A stretch of 64,000 nucleotides of DNA. It comes from Pelobates cultripes (Eukaryota; Chordata; Amphibia; Anura; Pelobatidae). The stretch's first letter is position 1, and the number at the start of each line of letters is the position of its first letter. Location of the stretch: NCBI GenBank assembly GCA_933207985.1, contig OW240913.1, positions 268,745,134-268,809,133 of the forward strand, written 5' to 3'. Made by a program: the position numbers and the translations under genes. Below the pieces are notes generated by a model. That model did no database searches. It was not told the DNA's origin and saw nothing but the letters and a program-made list of their open reading frames with translations. Below, one piece after another: positions 37,324-51,100 of the stretch.

Positions 37324-37798
37324 TTAAAGGACATACTCGTTTTCCTGGCACTATAGGGTCTCTAGGTCCCCCCCACCATTAGGTCCCCCTCCCGCCGGGC
37401 TCTAGGGAGAGGAAGGGGTTAAACACTCACCTTTTCTCCACTGCTCCCCTGGCGGTGGGAACTCTCCGCCTCCTTTCCCGTCAACGGCTGAATGCACATT
37501 GGCTGAATGCGCGCGCGGCTCTTGCTGCGCGCGCGCGCATTCAGCCAGGCTCATAGGAAAGCATTCTCAATGCTTTCCTATGGACGCTGGTGTCTTCTCA
37601 CTGTGAAAATCACAGTGAGAAGCGCGGAAGCGCCTGTCAATGAGACAGCCACTAGAGGCTGGATTAACCCATAGGTAATCATAGCAGTTTCTCTGAAACT
37701 GCTATGTTTACAGCAGAAAGGGTTAATCCTAGATGGACCAGGCACCCAGACCACTTCATTAAGCTGAAGTGGTCTGGGTGCCTTTAGTGGTCCTTTAA
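37324..37798 (+). mobile_element. T2-like MITE, B family
   Basis: TTAA at both ends. The left terminus is shortened (AGGACATACTCGTTTTCCTGG) and the right is complete. It contains the CATAGCAGTTTC hairpin and GCGCGCGCG-rich middle. Confidence 0.82.
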
Positions 37799-38750
37799 AA
37801 AAAAGGCACCATAGAGCTTACAATGTCTCAAATACTTTAGTACCATACTACTGGTTATCTCTGCTGTGATTTTATATTTCATTTTTCATATAGTGTTTTC
37901 TTCCCAAGGGAAAGTTAAAGCACTTTAGCTTTGCAATAAGTAGAACTGCAGAACCCTGAGACAGCAGAGTTGTTATTTACATGCATTTCTTACAGAGATA
38001 GTACCAGAGGAACATACAGAAACAAACCCAGATAAATAAGATGCAAAGCCTCAGGCATATTTAGGCAAGAGAGTAAGGATTAGTGAATGAGTCCTCAAAA
38101 GATGCAAAGTATATTTTAAAGGTGGGGTGCTGTAAAGCTTTGATTGTCTTGGTAAATCCTCCCTCATAGTCTCCTTTGTTGTAAAGCTACACATATAAAG
38201 TCCTGTATACATAGGAAATCCATCCCTTTGATATCAGGTCTATTTAATAGTAGCTGCATAGCGTAATTGTACACGCACTCTGTAAACATAAAAGCTCAGT
38301 TTAAATAACTTGAAATTTGCTGTGATTATACTCGTAAAACGAAAGCACTGAATTTGCAATCAACAACAGTAATGAAAGACTACAGATTTCGAATTGTGTA
38401 AATAAAGCCAATCTGATTTAAATTAAGCAGTTTTCCACAGATACTGGCTAATAAATGCACAAGTCCTAATTTGAAGCATAGGGAATTGATTATTTTTGTG
38501 AATGCTTTGTAGTATTTGAAAAGATTACAGAAGAAAAGAAATGTATCTTTAAAGACTTGTACCTTATGAAGACCCTCCCCGGGCTGTTTTTTTTTTATAT
38601 AAAAGGAACACCACGGCTCGGAATAAAAAAACGGTATCCCTAATGCTATAATGTACCTCTGCCATAAGGTTATGGTCTACGTCCCTAGGCACCATGGCTC
38701 CTGGGATTTGTCAAGCCCTGCTTAACCAAGTCTATGAAACTCGCCAGTGC

Positions 38751-39983
38751 TTAAAGCGGCACTGTCATGGCCGAATCCATTTTTTTTTTTTTTAAACCCC
38801 CCTCCCGACTCCACTACATCTAACTGACCCCCTAGTCACCCCCAAATGCCCCTAAGCCCCCCATATTACCTATTTTTTATTCTTTATTTTCTGCCCCAAT
38901 CTATATTCAGGGCGCCGCCATCTTTGTGTGGGTAGATGAAGTCCCTGTGGGACACGTCATCTGCCCACACTAGATAGCACTGAGATTCTCGCACATGTCC
39001 AGTGAAACACTTAGGCATGCCAACGGGAATTTCATCTATTCATTCATTCGTCAGAAAGACGAATGAATGAATAGAAAAATCAGACGAACATACAAACACT
39101 GTGTATCAGGATTCGTTTGTTCGTTCAGTTTATTACAAGGAGGGAGCTACCGGCACGCAGCTCCCTCCTTGTAATATGTAAAGATAGAAGCGGCAGGGAG
39201 CATTGCTCCCCGCCACTTCCTAAGCCCCCCATGTTCTCCCTCACTCTATGGGGGTCAATATGACCCCCATAATAGCATAAGGGAGATTAAAATCTCCCGA
39301 ATGCCCCTACTCGCTATACTGCGAGTAGGGGCATGTCCACTAAACAGTGAGCAGCCTGTGGCTGCTAACTATTTTAAAAAACAACCTACTATCCGGCCCC
39401 CACGCCTGCACGGCAGGTGGGGGCCCTAAATTACAATGGGTGGGTGGGGGGTGGATCTTCTGTCCTTCCCCGCCCCCCACCCTTGAGCGGTGGGTGGGGA
39501 CAAATATAATGAGGGGGGAGGACAGTAGGTAGACAGTGGAGTAGGAGATAAAGAGAAAAGCAGAGAGAGAGAGAAAAAATGGGGATGGAGGGGAGGCTAG
39601 TTGTAGTTCTATAATTTAATGCCACCACTGCATGCTATGTCCTGGTCAACAACATCGGTTCTGTCGGTCAGAGCTTGCGAGTGTCCCCTCTCTAGTGTCA
39701 TGGTATGCTCCCTCCCGGTGTCTTGTTGGGATGGTCATCTTTCCCTGTGTATTTCCGGAGGGTTATGTCCTGGTGTTAGTGGGTGTCTAGGTCTGCATTC
39801 CCTCCCTATGGTGGAAAGTCGGTCCAGGGGTACCATTTCAGGGCACATTCGTTGGAGTTACCTCTAAGGTCTAAAAAGCTTTTTTTTGCTCTGAACTGGA
39901 GAAGGCCTTGTTTAGATAGGGACAGATACAGTAAAGAGTTAAGAATACAGGTTTGCATTCCTAATGCTTTAGTGTTCCTTTAA
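38751..39983. mobile_element. Composite of T2-like ends, uncertain
   Basis: Left TTAAAGCGGCACTGTCATGG and right TAGTGTTCCTTTAA do not match each other, so these may be two different MITEs with one end each. An internal inverted repeat at 39134-39172 has GGAGGGAGCT and AGCTCCCTCC arms. Confidence 0.4.
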
Positions 39984-40575
39984 GGCAGCCAACGACATAC
40001 ATTCAGAGAATGATTTCATAAACCATTTAACCTACAAATGTTAAATTGTTAGAAAAGAAAAACGATACTCAAAGGAGTAGTGTCACCCTACTGAATTAGT
40101 CTTTGTACAAAAATGATAGATAACATTCAAGCATTTTCTTCCGTAGAGACTCTGAATGCACTTTGTGCAAGTTTTGAATAGCATAGATCTCCCTTTCAGG
40201 AAAACATTCAACTGGTTTTGTTTAATAAATCAATGAAAGTGAAAAGTATCAATAGCTTAGGAAGCCAACTGACTTATGAATATGCAACACCACCTGCCCT
40301 AGAAGAAAGAGAAAAAAAAAAAAGAAAGTACAGTAAGCATATATTATTAGTATGTTACACGTCTAGTCACATAAAAAAAATTCCCAAGGTTAATTGCCAT
40401 TAGTAGACACTTTGGATCATGCTTAACATTTGCATGATCAGGTGTTTTGGAACAGATAAAATACAGGAAACAGAAAATAATTTTTTATACAAAAAAATAA
40501 ATGGAAAACGTACTTCTCTAAAAATTATAATGTTACATAAAACAAAGAAAATCACATATAAACAGTGTTAACCAT

Positions 40576-41364
40576 TTAAAGGATCACTAAAGTCACCCAG
40601 AGCACGCCATCTCAACAAAGTGGTCTGGGTGCAGTGGTCCTGTTATTTAAACACTGCAATGTAATAAAACATTGCACATTTGAAGACTATGTAATGCTTA
40701 AATTGCAGCGTTAAATCCACCCCAAGTGGCTGTCTTTCATGTTACAATCCATAACTTCTCTATGAGAAGCAATGGATTGGAAGAGATTTCAAGTGATGTC
40801 AGGTGACATCACCAAAAAAGAAGCTAGAGGCTGCTGCGGAGTGAGGTGAGAAAACGTCACGTGACATAAAATACAGCCCTGACATGTCTCCACAGAAATT
40901 GGAATCCTGTGAACAGCAACATAAAGACACAGCTTGATTTAGAATCTCCAACAGATCATGGAAAAATATCTAAAATGTTGTATGTGTCTAAAGTCTCTGA
41001 CCGCCCCCCTCTGTTACTATTTTGGAGACACGTTAAAGGAACACTATTGGGTCAGAAAAGCATTGAATTGGCTGAGATCATCAATTCTGGAGGCAGATCA
41101 AAGGCGGGTTGGGAGCAGAGCCAAATGCCGCCATGGTCAATAAGCATCTCCTCATAGAGATGTATTGAATGAAGAGCGTGGACACGCTGAACGTCAAGCA
41201 CCTCTAGTGACAGTCTGAGGAGTAGCCTCTCACGGTGTTCCTAGGCTGTAATGTAAACACTGCCTTTTCTCTAAAATGACATTGTTCACAGCAGGGAATG
41301 ACTATACTCACCAGAACAACTACATTAAGCTTTAGTTGTTCTGGTGACTATCGTGCCCCTTTAA
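40576..41364. mobile_element. T2-like MITE remnants, one complete inner copy
   Basis: 41033-41364 is flanked by TTAA and starts AGGAACACTATTGGG, ending GTGACTATCGTGCCCCTTTAA (A-like family). A further left end TTAAAGGATCACTAAAG at 40576 has no partner. Confidence 0.6.
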
Positions 41365-42269
41365 AGAAAATACTAAATAATATTAGGATCAGGGAGTCTT
41401 ATGATGTGGATCAAAAACCATTTTGTCTTTTTGCTATTAGAATGGCTTCAGGTGATTATAAGGCAGGCTGATTGATTACATTAGCAGTGTCTGCAAGTAC
41501 CAAGAAATGTGATTATCACAAGATAGATTACTGTTATAGGTTTGGTGTTGTCGAAAGCATGAAAAATCAGCATCCTTAAACTTTGATGACACCAAAGGAT
41601 TTTTTTTTTGTTCCAGTGAGGAAGATTTTAAAGGGCACTTTTTCTGTTATGCACTTTGCAATGTGCACATTACTTTGATGCACTTTATTAAGGGAAAAAT
41701 CTGTATATTTTATTGCCTAGTCACTTTAAGATTTAATCCCATTTATTGTGTGTATTTTTACTTATTTATATTGCCACTTTAGGCACTTTGCCAATTATTA
41801 TATGTTGTGATTAAAATGAATTAAAACATACACCAAAAGAACCAACACTTGCAGTTTCTGATATGCTTGTATGTATGTAAATAGTTACACATAAGTAGAA
41901 ATTACAAAATATATAGCTTCATTTACACAAAATTATTGTTTTATCCTCAGCATTTATTTAAAGATCCATTTATACAACATAGATTGTGCCATGTTTCTAA
42001 TGGAATGCATTGAAATGTACGCTAACCCAGAACCAATTTTCAGCCTCAAAAAAACCAAAACAAAACTGTTGCAGTGATAGTGAAGTGATTAGACAATCCT
42101 AAAAAGTAGTTTCAAGCTGTTCAACCCTGCCACTATCATTTTTGTGGACAGATTAATTCAGCTTCACCTCGATGCACATAGGTTCACAGTTTTCTATGTA
42201 ATGTCATGGACATCTTGGGACGATAAAACAAACGTTATTCCTTAAATGTAACTATAGACACCTAGACCA

Positions 42270-42500
42270 CCTCGTAGAATGTAAGCTCACTTGAGCAGGG
42301 CTCCTGTTGCAAATCCTCACCTTGTTGCAAATATTTGTTTGTAAATCCATCTATTGTACAGCTCTGTGGAATTTGCTGGTGCTTTATAAATAATAATCTC
42401 AATGAAGTGTTCTGCGTGCGATGTCCTTGTCTGTTTAACCCCATTGTACAGCGCTACGGAAATTGCTGGTGCTATCTAAATAATAAAATATTAATAATAA
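42270..42500 (+). repeat. LINE-type 3' tails (L2/CR1-like)
   Basis: AGAATGTAAGCTCACTTGAGCAGG, then TTGTACAGCTCTGTGGAATTTG and GGTGCTTTATAAATAATAAT. A second tail follows directly (42443-42495, TTGTACAGCGCTACGG). Another copy is at 55505-55570. These look like 3' ends of L2-type LINEs or SINEs using them; the name is from memory of the motif. Confidence 0.5.
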
Positions 42501-43188
42501 CACTGCAACTGAAAATATTGCCATTCTGTAGGATGACTGTGTTTATATTGCAGGGATACCATGCCTCCAGTAGCGGTCACAATTACATTAGAGGCACTGC
42601 CAGCAAAATAATCGAGTTAGAAACATTGGATTGGCTGATATCCTTTACGCGGATGATCTCAGTCAAATAGGTGGAGTGCGATCGCAGAGACTGATGCAGC
42701 AAAGGGTTGAAAGGTAAGTAGCACCCACTTTTCAAACCATCATGGGGGTGGGCCAAATTAGTGTGAGGACACTACTGCGTTAGGAATGCATGTTTTTATT
42801 CCTAAGGCTATAGTTTTCCTTTAACAGTAAAGGGAAAACCTACCAATGGTTGATGCCCGTTCTAGTATTTGTTGTGTAACTTCTCTCATTCTATAGGTTT
42901 TGCACTATAATGGGGGCCATCATTTATTTGGAAATTGCACAACTGATATAGCATAAAATTGCACTTATATAATTGTGTTAATATTAAGTATAATATTAAG
43001 TATTATGTATAAAAAGTGGAGCGCAAAATGGAATACTTAAACTAATATTTTTGTGGTGCCTCAATTCCAGTTGTCATGTAAATCAAACAAAGATATGCAA
43101 GATAGTGTAATATAGTTTAGGAATAATATGTATACATTATAAACAAATATATCATCCCAAAATGGAGGATTAATGGGTAAACAATTAA

Positions 43189-43617
43189 TTAAAGGACCAC
43201 TACAGGCACCCAGACCACTTCAGCTCAATTTAGTGGTGTGGGTGCCAGGTCCCCCTAGTTTTAACCCTGCAGCTGTAAATTTAGCAGTTTCAGAGAAACT
43301 GCTATGTTTACATTGAGGGATTAATCCAGCCTCAAGTGGCTGTCACTAGAGGCCGCTTTCACAATCCTTAATGCGATAACCGTAATGCTTTCCTATGGGC
43401 GGTTTGAATGCGAGCGCGGCTCTGGCCACGCATGCGCATTAGGAGTGGACGTCGGCAAGGGGTGAAGAGGTCACCAGCGCCGAGGGAGCCCGGCGCTGGA
43501 TTAAGGTAAGTGTTTTAAGCCATTCAACCCAGTGGGGTGGGGGAAGGGTGGGGACCTAATAACCCTACAGAGCCAGGAAAACAAGTTTGTTTTCCTGGCA
43601 CTATATTGCTCCTTTAA
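43189..43617 (-). mobile_element. T2-like MITE, B family
   Basis: TTAA at both ends; left AGGACCACTACAGGCACCC, right CTGGCACTATATTGCTCCTTTAA. One arm of the central hairpin has mutated (TTTAGCAGTTTC against GAAACTGCTATG). Confidence 0.82.
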
Positions 43618-44611
43618 CACTTATTTAAAACATTATAAAATGAATTAGGGAAATTGCACATAAGGATAGGTGTCTCTGCCCCTTACTGAAAATTGGTGGC
43701 GAGTATATGCGGTACCAAATCCTGCCACTGACAAGCGCATTGACCTTCAGACGGTCAACTACAGTTGTTGAGATGACAATCCAATCTCCTCCCTCCAAGT
43801 AACCAGTCTCTACAGATGGTCGGGTTCACTTCATGACCGCTGTGGCACATAATTGCCCGCGGACTCACATAATTATGCAAATAAGAACATTGAGAAAAAA
43901 CAATGAAAATGAAGTCAATCTGAAAGGAATTTGCCCATAAATATCCACAACAAAGATGGAGTGAATTATACTCACGTCCTGACAAAGCCGTAGACAAAAC
44001 AATATTACACTATCTTCCAAATCGTTGTTTGTTTTACATGACAACTGGAACTGAGGCACCACAAAAATATTAGTCTAAGTATTCAATTTTGCGCTCCACT
44101 TTTTTATACTTAATATTACTCTTACTGCGTGTTAGGGGTCTGTCCCCTTCTGTGTAAACACTAAAGTGTGCAGCAGCATATTAATCTTTTTAATCGCTAT
44201 ATAGTATTATTCACACTGATAACAATTGCTTGTTCAGAGGACTTTTTACCCATTAGTTAGTCTTTTGAATGCCTGTTTTTTTTTAGCGCTTTAAACATTT
44301 ATTATTTTCTACAATTGTGTTAAAGTTCAGTGCGGACCAGGCACACCATGAACAGCATAAGAAGAAACAGAAACATTGTTTAACTTCTCCTCTCTCTGTG
44401 CTCTGTTTATTCTGATTGCAAGGTGCACAGAGCAGCGTTTATTGAAATGATTGACAGGGAGCCAAGATGGATGACGTTGGGTGCAAGATAAGAGTTTTAT
44501 ATTGCTACTTTTGACACCTCGCAAACACGTTCGTTAAAATAGGCAATAAGTAAACGTTTTATTTATTTATTTTTTAATCCTAAAAAGCGACAGTTTGCCT
44601 TTAAAGTATTT

Positions 44612-45010
44612 TTAAAGGACCACTCTAGGCACCAGGTCCAGCTAGGATTAACCCATTCTTTTATAAACAGCAGTTTCAGAGAAACTGCTATGTTTATGAA
44701 TGGGTTAATCCTTCCCCCAAAGCCTCTAGTGGCGGTCTCATTGACAGCCGCTAGAGGCGCTCGCGTGCTTCTCACTGTGATTTTGACAGTGAGAGCACGC
44801 CAGCGTCCATAGGAAAGCATTGTGAATGCTTTCCTATGCGACCGGCTGAATGCGCGTGCAGTTCTCGCCGCGCGTGCGCATTCAGCCGACGGGGAGGAAC
44901 GGAGAAGGAGAGCTCCCCGCCCAGCGATGGAAAAAGGTAAGTTTTTCCCCCTTTCCCCCTTCCAGAGCCGGGCGGGAGTATGTTTTCCTGGCACTATAGT
45001 GGTCCTTTAA
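44612..45010 (-). mobile_element. T2-like MITE, B family
   Basis: TTAA at both ends; left AGGACCACTCTAGGCACC, right CTGGCACTATAGTGGTCCTTTAA. The central hairpin has lost two bases of one arm (AACAGCAGTTTC). Confidence 0.82.
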
Positions 45011-45096
45011 ATTGTATTACAATTTGCTAAGCACCCTTTCATGGAGTATGATCAGTACAGAAAGTATATAGAATATGTAGTCACACAAATCAATCT

Positions 45097-45574
45097 TTAA
45101 AGGGGCACTATAGTCACCATAACAACTTTAGCTCAATTAAGTGATTTTAGTGTATAGATGCCCCTGCAGTCTCACTGTTCAATTCTCTGCCACTTAAATC
45201 ACTTTTGGTTCTGAACATGCATAAAAAAATATAATATGGTTTAATTTTCAATCAGATGTTAACTTTCTTTTTTATCTCCTTTATAAATTGAACTTTAATC
45301 ACACACAGGATGCTTATAAAGGGCTATTTACAGAGCAGGAGATGAGAAAATCTAATTTTAAAAAGAGTGTACAATACAGGAAGTTTAAAAATTAGATGTA
45401 ATTGTAAAGGAAGCGTTTAGGAGGGCTATGCAGGGAGGTGTGACTAGGGCTGTATAAACGTGATTTACCTCGTAAATGGCAGAGAATTGAGGAGTGAAAC
45501 TGCAGGGGCATGATCTATACACCAAAACTGCTTCATTAAACTAAAATTGTTTTGGCGACTTTAATATCCCTTGA
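45097..45574. mobile_element. T2-like MITE, C family
   Basis: Left TTAAAGGGGCACTATAGTCAC; the degenerate right end is GACTTTAATATCCCTTGAA. Related to 23233-23791. Confidence 0.68.
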
Positions 45575-46024
45575 AACAAACAAACAAGAAATACTTGAAA
45601 ATCCTTGTGCTCATATATTAGAGATTGTTTCTGTTTGTACTACCTTGCTCAATATAACTTTTAGTGGCTTTAAAACATTGTTTACTTCTCAGTTTTTGTA
45701 CCATGCTAGACTGATTTTCAAGGCCTAAGAAACACAATACAATCTAGGTCAGTGATAGATCACATTCTGTACTGCAGCTGCAGTGGCTTAGGTTTCACAT
45801 GACACTCATGCAGACAAAGGGTAAGTGCTGAAGTAAATTACACAGGCTTGCATTTCACAGACCTTGGAGATTTTTATAGGTGTATATCTATAAAATTCTT
45901 AAATGGATGTTACTGAATGTTGGTTTGTCACCTAAATGTTGCGGTATGTCTGTTGCGGCATTTCTGAGGAAACTCGACTGGAACCACTATCTTACAAAGA
46001 CACTTTAAGCACCAGAATTTTAGC

Positions 46025-46406
46025 TTAAAGGACCATTATAGGCACCCAGACCACTTCAGCTCAATGAAGTGGTCTGGGTGCCAGGTCCATCTGAAACTGC
46101 TATGTTTACATATGGGTTAATCCAGCCTCTAGTGGCTGTCTCATTTACAGCCGCTAGAGGCGCTTCCGCGCTTCTCACTGTGATTTTCACAGTTAGAAGA
46201 CGCCAGCGTCCATAGGATGCTGAATGTGCGCGCGGTTGTTGCAACGCATGCGCAATCAGCGGCCAAAGGAGGAGGAGAGTCCCCAACGCCGCGGGAGCCC
46301 GGCGCTGGAGAAAGGTGAGTGTTTAACCCCTTCCTCCCCCTAGAGCCCGGTGGGAGGGGAGCCATGAGGGTGGGGGCACCCTCAGGGCACTATAGTGGTT
46401 CTATAG
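46025..46406 (-). mobile_element. T2-like MITE, B family, right end decayed
   Basis: Left TTAAAGGACCATTATAGGC. The right end stops at GGCACTATAGTGGTTC without TTAA. One arm of the central hairpin is missing. Confidence 0.7.
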
Positions 46407-46927
46407 TGAAGTTGTTTTTGGCATAAATTATGCCCATGGAATCCCTCTGCTCATTTCTCTGATATTTAGGAGTTAAATCACTTTGGTTATGCAGCACTAG
46501 GCAGCACCTGGCCGACACCACGGCCGTCTTACATACTTCCTGAAAAAGAGCTCAAAGTTTTTATCTTCCCTCATTGCACTGTGAGTTTAATTTAGAATTT
46601 CGTATCTACTGTCCTGTTTAATGCGCTCTAGAGTCTATAGTGATTATGTGGTTGTTTAAAGTACAAGTAACAAAACAGGAGATGCAAGTAAAACACTGTG
46701 CTTTAAGAAAGAAAACTTTTTCATGGAGTCTGTATGAATCTATCTCCACCTTTGGGATTATGTCATCTGTCATTCTCTTGTCTTTTTCCATGTCAAACAC
46801 TCCACCATACCATACTCCCCGATGTTCTCATCATTTATTGACACAGCACAAATTCGCTTCACTCCAGTGACATCTACCTGTTGATGTCATAATTAACGTA
46901 AACCAATCACAGTCACTCACGGACTAT

Positions 46928-47520
46928 TTAAAGGAACACAATGTTAGGAATACAAAACTCTCCTAAACACTATAGGAACCCTCTGCCCCCATGGCGCCTT
47001 TCCAAGAAAGGGCTAAATAACCCTTCCCCCACTAACTCCCAAGGTTAAAATCACCAGGTCCTTCAAAAAATGTAATCTTGAATCCTTTCTTAATGACATC
47101 AAGAACCTCCCATGGCACAGATTAAACACTATCCCAGATACTTGGCAGCGGGTCAGGCTTCTCCTCTGCCAATGTAAGCTGGTGGGGGGAATCTAATGCA
47201 TATGAGCGGGGAGCACAGCCACTGCACTAGGCTTTTCTCATTGGAATGCATTGACTTAATGCTTTCCTATGTGGCTTTTCCACATGCTGGACGTCCTCAT
47301 GCAAAGCGTAAGGACGTCCATCTTCATTTCACGAAGTCAAACTCTGTGAAACCGCAGGAAGCACCTCTAGTAGACAACTACTAGAGGCAGTCTTAGCAAT
47401 GTAATATAAACATGCAATGTTTTACATTGCAGGGTTAAAGGAACAGGGACACTGCATCCAGACCACTTAAAGGAACACTATAGTGCCAGGAAAACATACT
47501 CATTAGTGATACTGAATCTT
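46928..47520. mobile_element. T2-like MITE fragments
   Basis: TTAAAGGAACACAATG at 46928 and further left-type ends at 47434 and 47467, without clear right partners. Likely nested, truncated copies. Confidence 0.45.
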
Positions 47521-47720
47521 CTACCTGCAGGCGCGCTGCTAGCGGTGGAGAAGCTCATTCAATTTGTCACCAGCGTGCAGTATGTGCTGATGACGGATGT
47601 CATTTTTGTACAGAATTGATATAATATAGCCTGTAATAGAATTTCGGGCTGCATAAATTACATGTGCCGGGGATTAAACTGTGCAGATTCAAAGTGCAAA
47701 TTTTTCTATATGTGCAGAGT

Positions 47721-48193
47721 TTAAAGGACCACTCTAGGCACCCAGACCACTTCAGCTTCAAGTGGTCTGGGTGCCAGGTCCCTCTAGGATTAACCCATTA
47801 ACTGCTATGTTTATAAATGGGTTAATCCACCCTCCAAATCCTCTAATGGCTGTCTCACTGACAGCCGCTAGAGGCGCTTGCGTGATTCTCACTGTGAAAA
47901 TCACAGTGATAACACGCAAGCGTCCATAGGAAAGCATTGTAAATGCTTTCCTATGAGACTGACTGAATGCGCGCGCAGCTCTTGCCGCGCGTGCGCATTC
48001 AGCCAAATGGGAGGAGAGGAGGAGGATCAGAGGAGGAGATCTCCCCGCCCGGCGCTGGAAAAAAGGTAAGTTTTAACCCCTTTTCTCTCCCCAGAGCCGG
48101 GCGGGAGTGTGACCCTGAGGGTGGGGGCACCCTCAGGGCACTATAGTGCCAGGAAAACGAGTATGTTTTCCTGGCACTATAGTGGTCCTTTAA
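47721..48193 (-). mobile_element. T2-like MITE, B family
   Basis: TTAA at both ends; left AGGACCACTCTAGGCACCC, right GGCACTATAGTGGTCCTTTAA. Very close to 30876-31377, but the first arm of the CATAGCAGTTTC hairpin has been deleted. Confidence 0.86.
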
Positions 48194-51100
48194 AGCAGAA
48201 ACAGATTCTTACCACCATGACATACAGATTCTTACCACCATGACCACTTCTAAAAGCAGAAGTGGAAAGGCGATTGGCGTAACCCTTTAAACTCAGGCGC
48301 TAGAAGCATTTGTAATAGTGAAGAGTGTACTATGTGCCAAAAAAACTGCAGCTTAAGCATGAGTGCAATGCATATGAACTTGTACTGTTAGGGACAGACA
48401 CACACGGACATTTTGAGATCATATATCTTCATTGCTGCTATGCCAGCCTCAATTAGGCTTTTTTTATATTTCAACTTTAAAGGGACACAATAGGTAACCA
48501 GACCACTTCACTTGAATGAAGTGGTCTGGGTGCCATCTCCATCTCATTTTAACCCTTTAACGTTCTGCAGGAATATATCATTTATTTATTTTTATTTTTT
48601 TAACTGTACTGAACAAATCATGACAAAGGAGTAGTAAAAGAAAACGTTTCTTGACAGCTAGATTCTCTGGAGACTCAATAAAAAACAATGAACGGGTAAA
48701 AAAACAAACAACAACAAAAAAAGTGATAAAAACCCTTTTATTAATGTGCACCATTATTTTCTAACTTGAATCTATTAAAGTATTAATTTTGAGCATTTAA
48801 TTGATCATTAATGCTGAGTGAGCACTGAAAGAACCTACCTTTACATTAATAAAATAATATGGAAAACTTATTTTTAACAAATGAATCTGAAACTTACCTG
48901 CTAAGGAACTTGTATTCAGAATTAGGAAGCCAACTCAGAGTTTAATATATTAATAGTCCATTGGGAAGGCTGGATACAACAACTCATCAATTCAGTCAAC
49001 CAAATCTTTAAAAGGCTAGTCTTCATGGAAGCTTTCTTGTAAAAACGAACTCACAGACAATGATCAGTCGAGTCCAAAACCACCAAATGAGTGCAGATCA
49101 TAGTTTCAGATTAGGTGACTCTCTGTCCATTCAAACAGTTACAGGTTCAAACGTGCTTATTATGAAGTAGGGTGATTGGCAAACATATAAATATTTCTTT
49201 CTTGATTTCAACAGCTTTTAGAGAAGGATTTTACTACACATTGTTTCTATACATGACTCTGCAATGGTAGTTTATGACATTAGTAACAAATAGTTAAATC
49301 CATCCAAGATCAGTCTCAGTCTCTTAGAAGCAAGCTACTAACTATCCTTACAGTTTGAAATCAGAATTCCAATTTCTGCTGTGTCCGTTCATTCTTCAGG
49401 TTTGTCTCTTATGGAATCCCAAATAAAGCACAAGTGCTGCAGGCGACAGTTTTCTCTCAGAACAAAACACACGCGCACACAAGACTCCCTTCGCTGCTGA
49501 AACTCAGACTGGCTTACAGCCTGTGCTATTTCTAATCATTGGGTCAATTACCTTTCCATCACAGGTGCTATTGAGTTTCTGTTCAAAAATTCCAGTCTTA
49601 CCGCAGTTTGGCATTACTCCTCTCCACATCAGATCACTAGCAGTTTCAGATATCTAGGTAAGTGAAACTAGGGACTGAGCACATTTCTCCATCATTTTAA
49701 ATTTACCCTTAACCACTGCCTAAAATGAAGCTATCGGATAACACAATTACATTTTACACCTGACTGAAGGCAAGGCCATCTTGTCACGCTATATATTGCG
49801 GTATACACTACAAAGACTTGGTCTAGTCACTACTGTCTCTCTGATTGGACATTTTGGCATACCAACTCATTTGCTACAAAGAGTGAAAAGCCATCAAAAA
49901 TATATCAAGCTATTGCTGAGAGAAAGTAAATATATTTCAATATAGTTGCTAGCAGAATGGTCTCATTGTTTTTACACTAACCCAAGCATTCAAGAAGCAT
50001 TTTTTTTCACAAATCAAAAGAGCAGGTCACATTTATTTGTTGGCAAATATTCTAAGATACTGAAAGTGCAATTATGTTCTTAAAAACACTTATAAGAAAT
50101 ATCAGCCATATGTGATTCAAGTTTAAAAAAGGTTCAGAATCCACTGGGTTAGTGACATTTTTGTTATACATACTCTTTGTTAATGCTATTGAAGTTACCT
50201 ACGGTAATCTTCCCATACAGCCCTGTACAAAACTCAGCGTGTTCCAGCAACTTTCTTTCAAAATGCTCTGTGTGCATATACTTGTCTTCAAAAGATTTAG
50301 TTCATGACACATACAGAGAAATAGCAGCCAAACTGTGTGTTCTAGCTGTGCCTTGAGAGTTCTGTATACAGTTTAAATCAGAGCCAAAAATAAATAGCAC
50401 TCCAACTTGTGTGTGCATGCGCGTATGACCAAAAGTATACATATACCCACACATACACAAAAGCAAATATCTTGCACTCAAGGACTTTGTTAACTTGACA
50501 CCTTGTTCTAGGGGCTGCAAGCAAATTGTATAATCATGAAATAGTAACAGCACTTGATGGATTAAAAACAATAATAAAAATAAATGCTAGATCAGGGCCC
50601 AGAAGAAAGTTTTTTTGTTAAACAGAAACCCTGACAAATATCTACATTATTATTTTTTTTTATGCTGTTTGTTTTTCATTGTGTGAATGTATTTAAATAG
50701 AGTCTTACGAAATACTAATTTTGACTCATTTTGACTGTGTTGAAAGTTCACTGAAATTCCAATCCAGTCAAGATATATACATAATATTTACAAAGACAAA
50801 GTAGGGACTTCTTTGTCTCTGTATTTCTCCTCTGCTTGACTTTGGGATGCTGCAGGGAATTGGATCTCGGTGTTGTATTTTCACGCTTGTGGGAGAGTTG
50901 CAGCAGTGATATAGGCTCCGAAGAGGAAGTGTTGGATCAAGATGGCGGCACTCGCATGGAACAGGTTCAGGTAAGTAAACTCACCTTTACCAGGCACGAA
51001 TTTGGCAAAGTCCCCAAACGCTTGCCATTGTTAAGAAATTGTGGCTGTCAAGGTGCTCTTCACTTACAGGTAACTCAATATGATCTGATGAGTGCAAGTA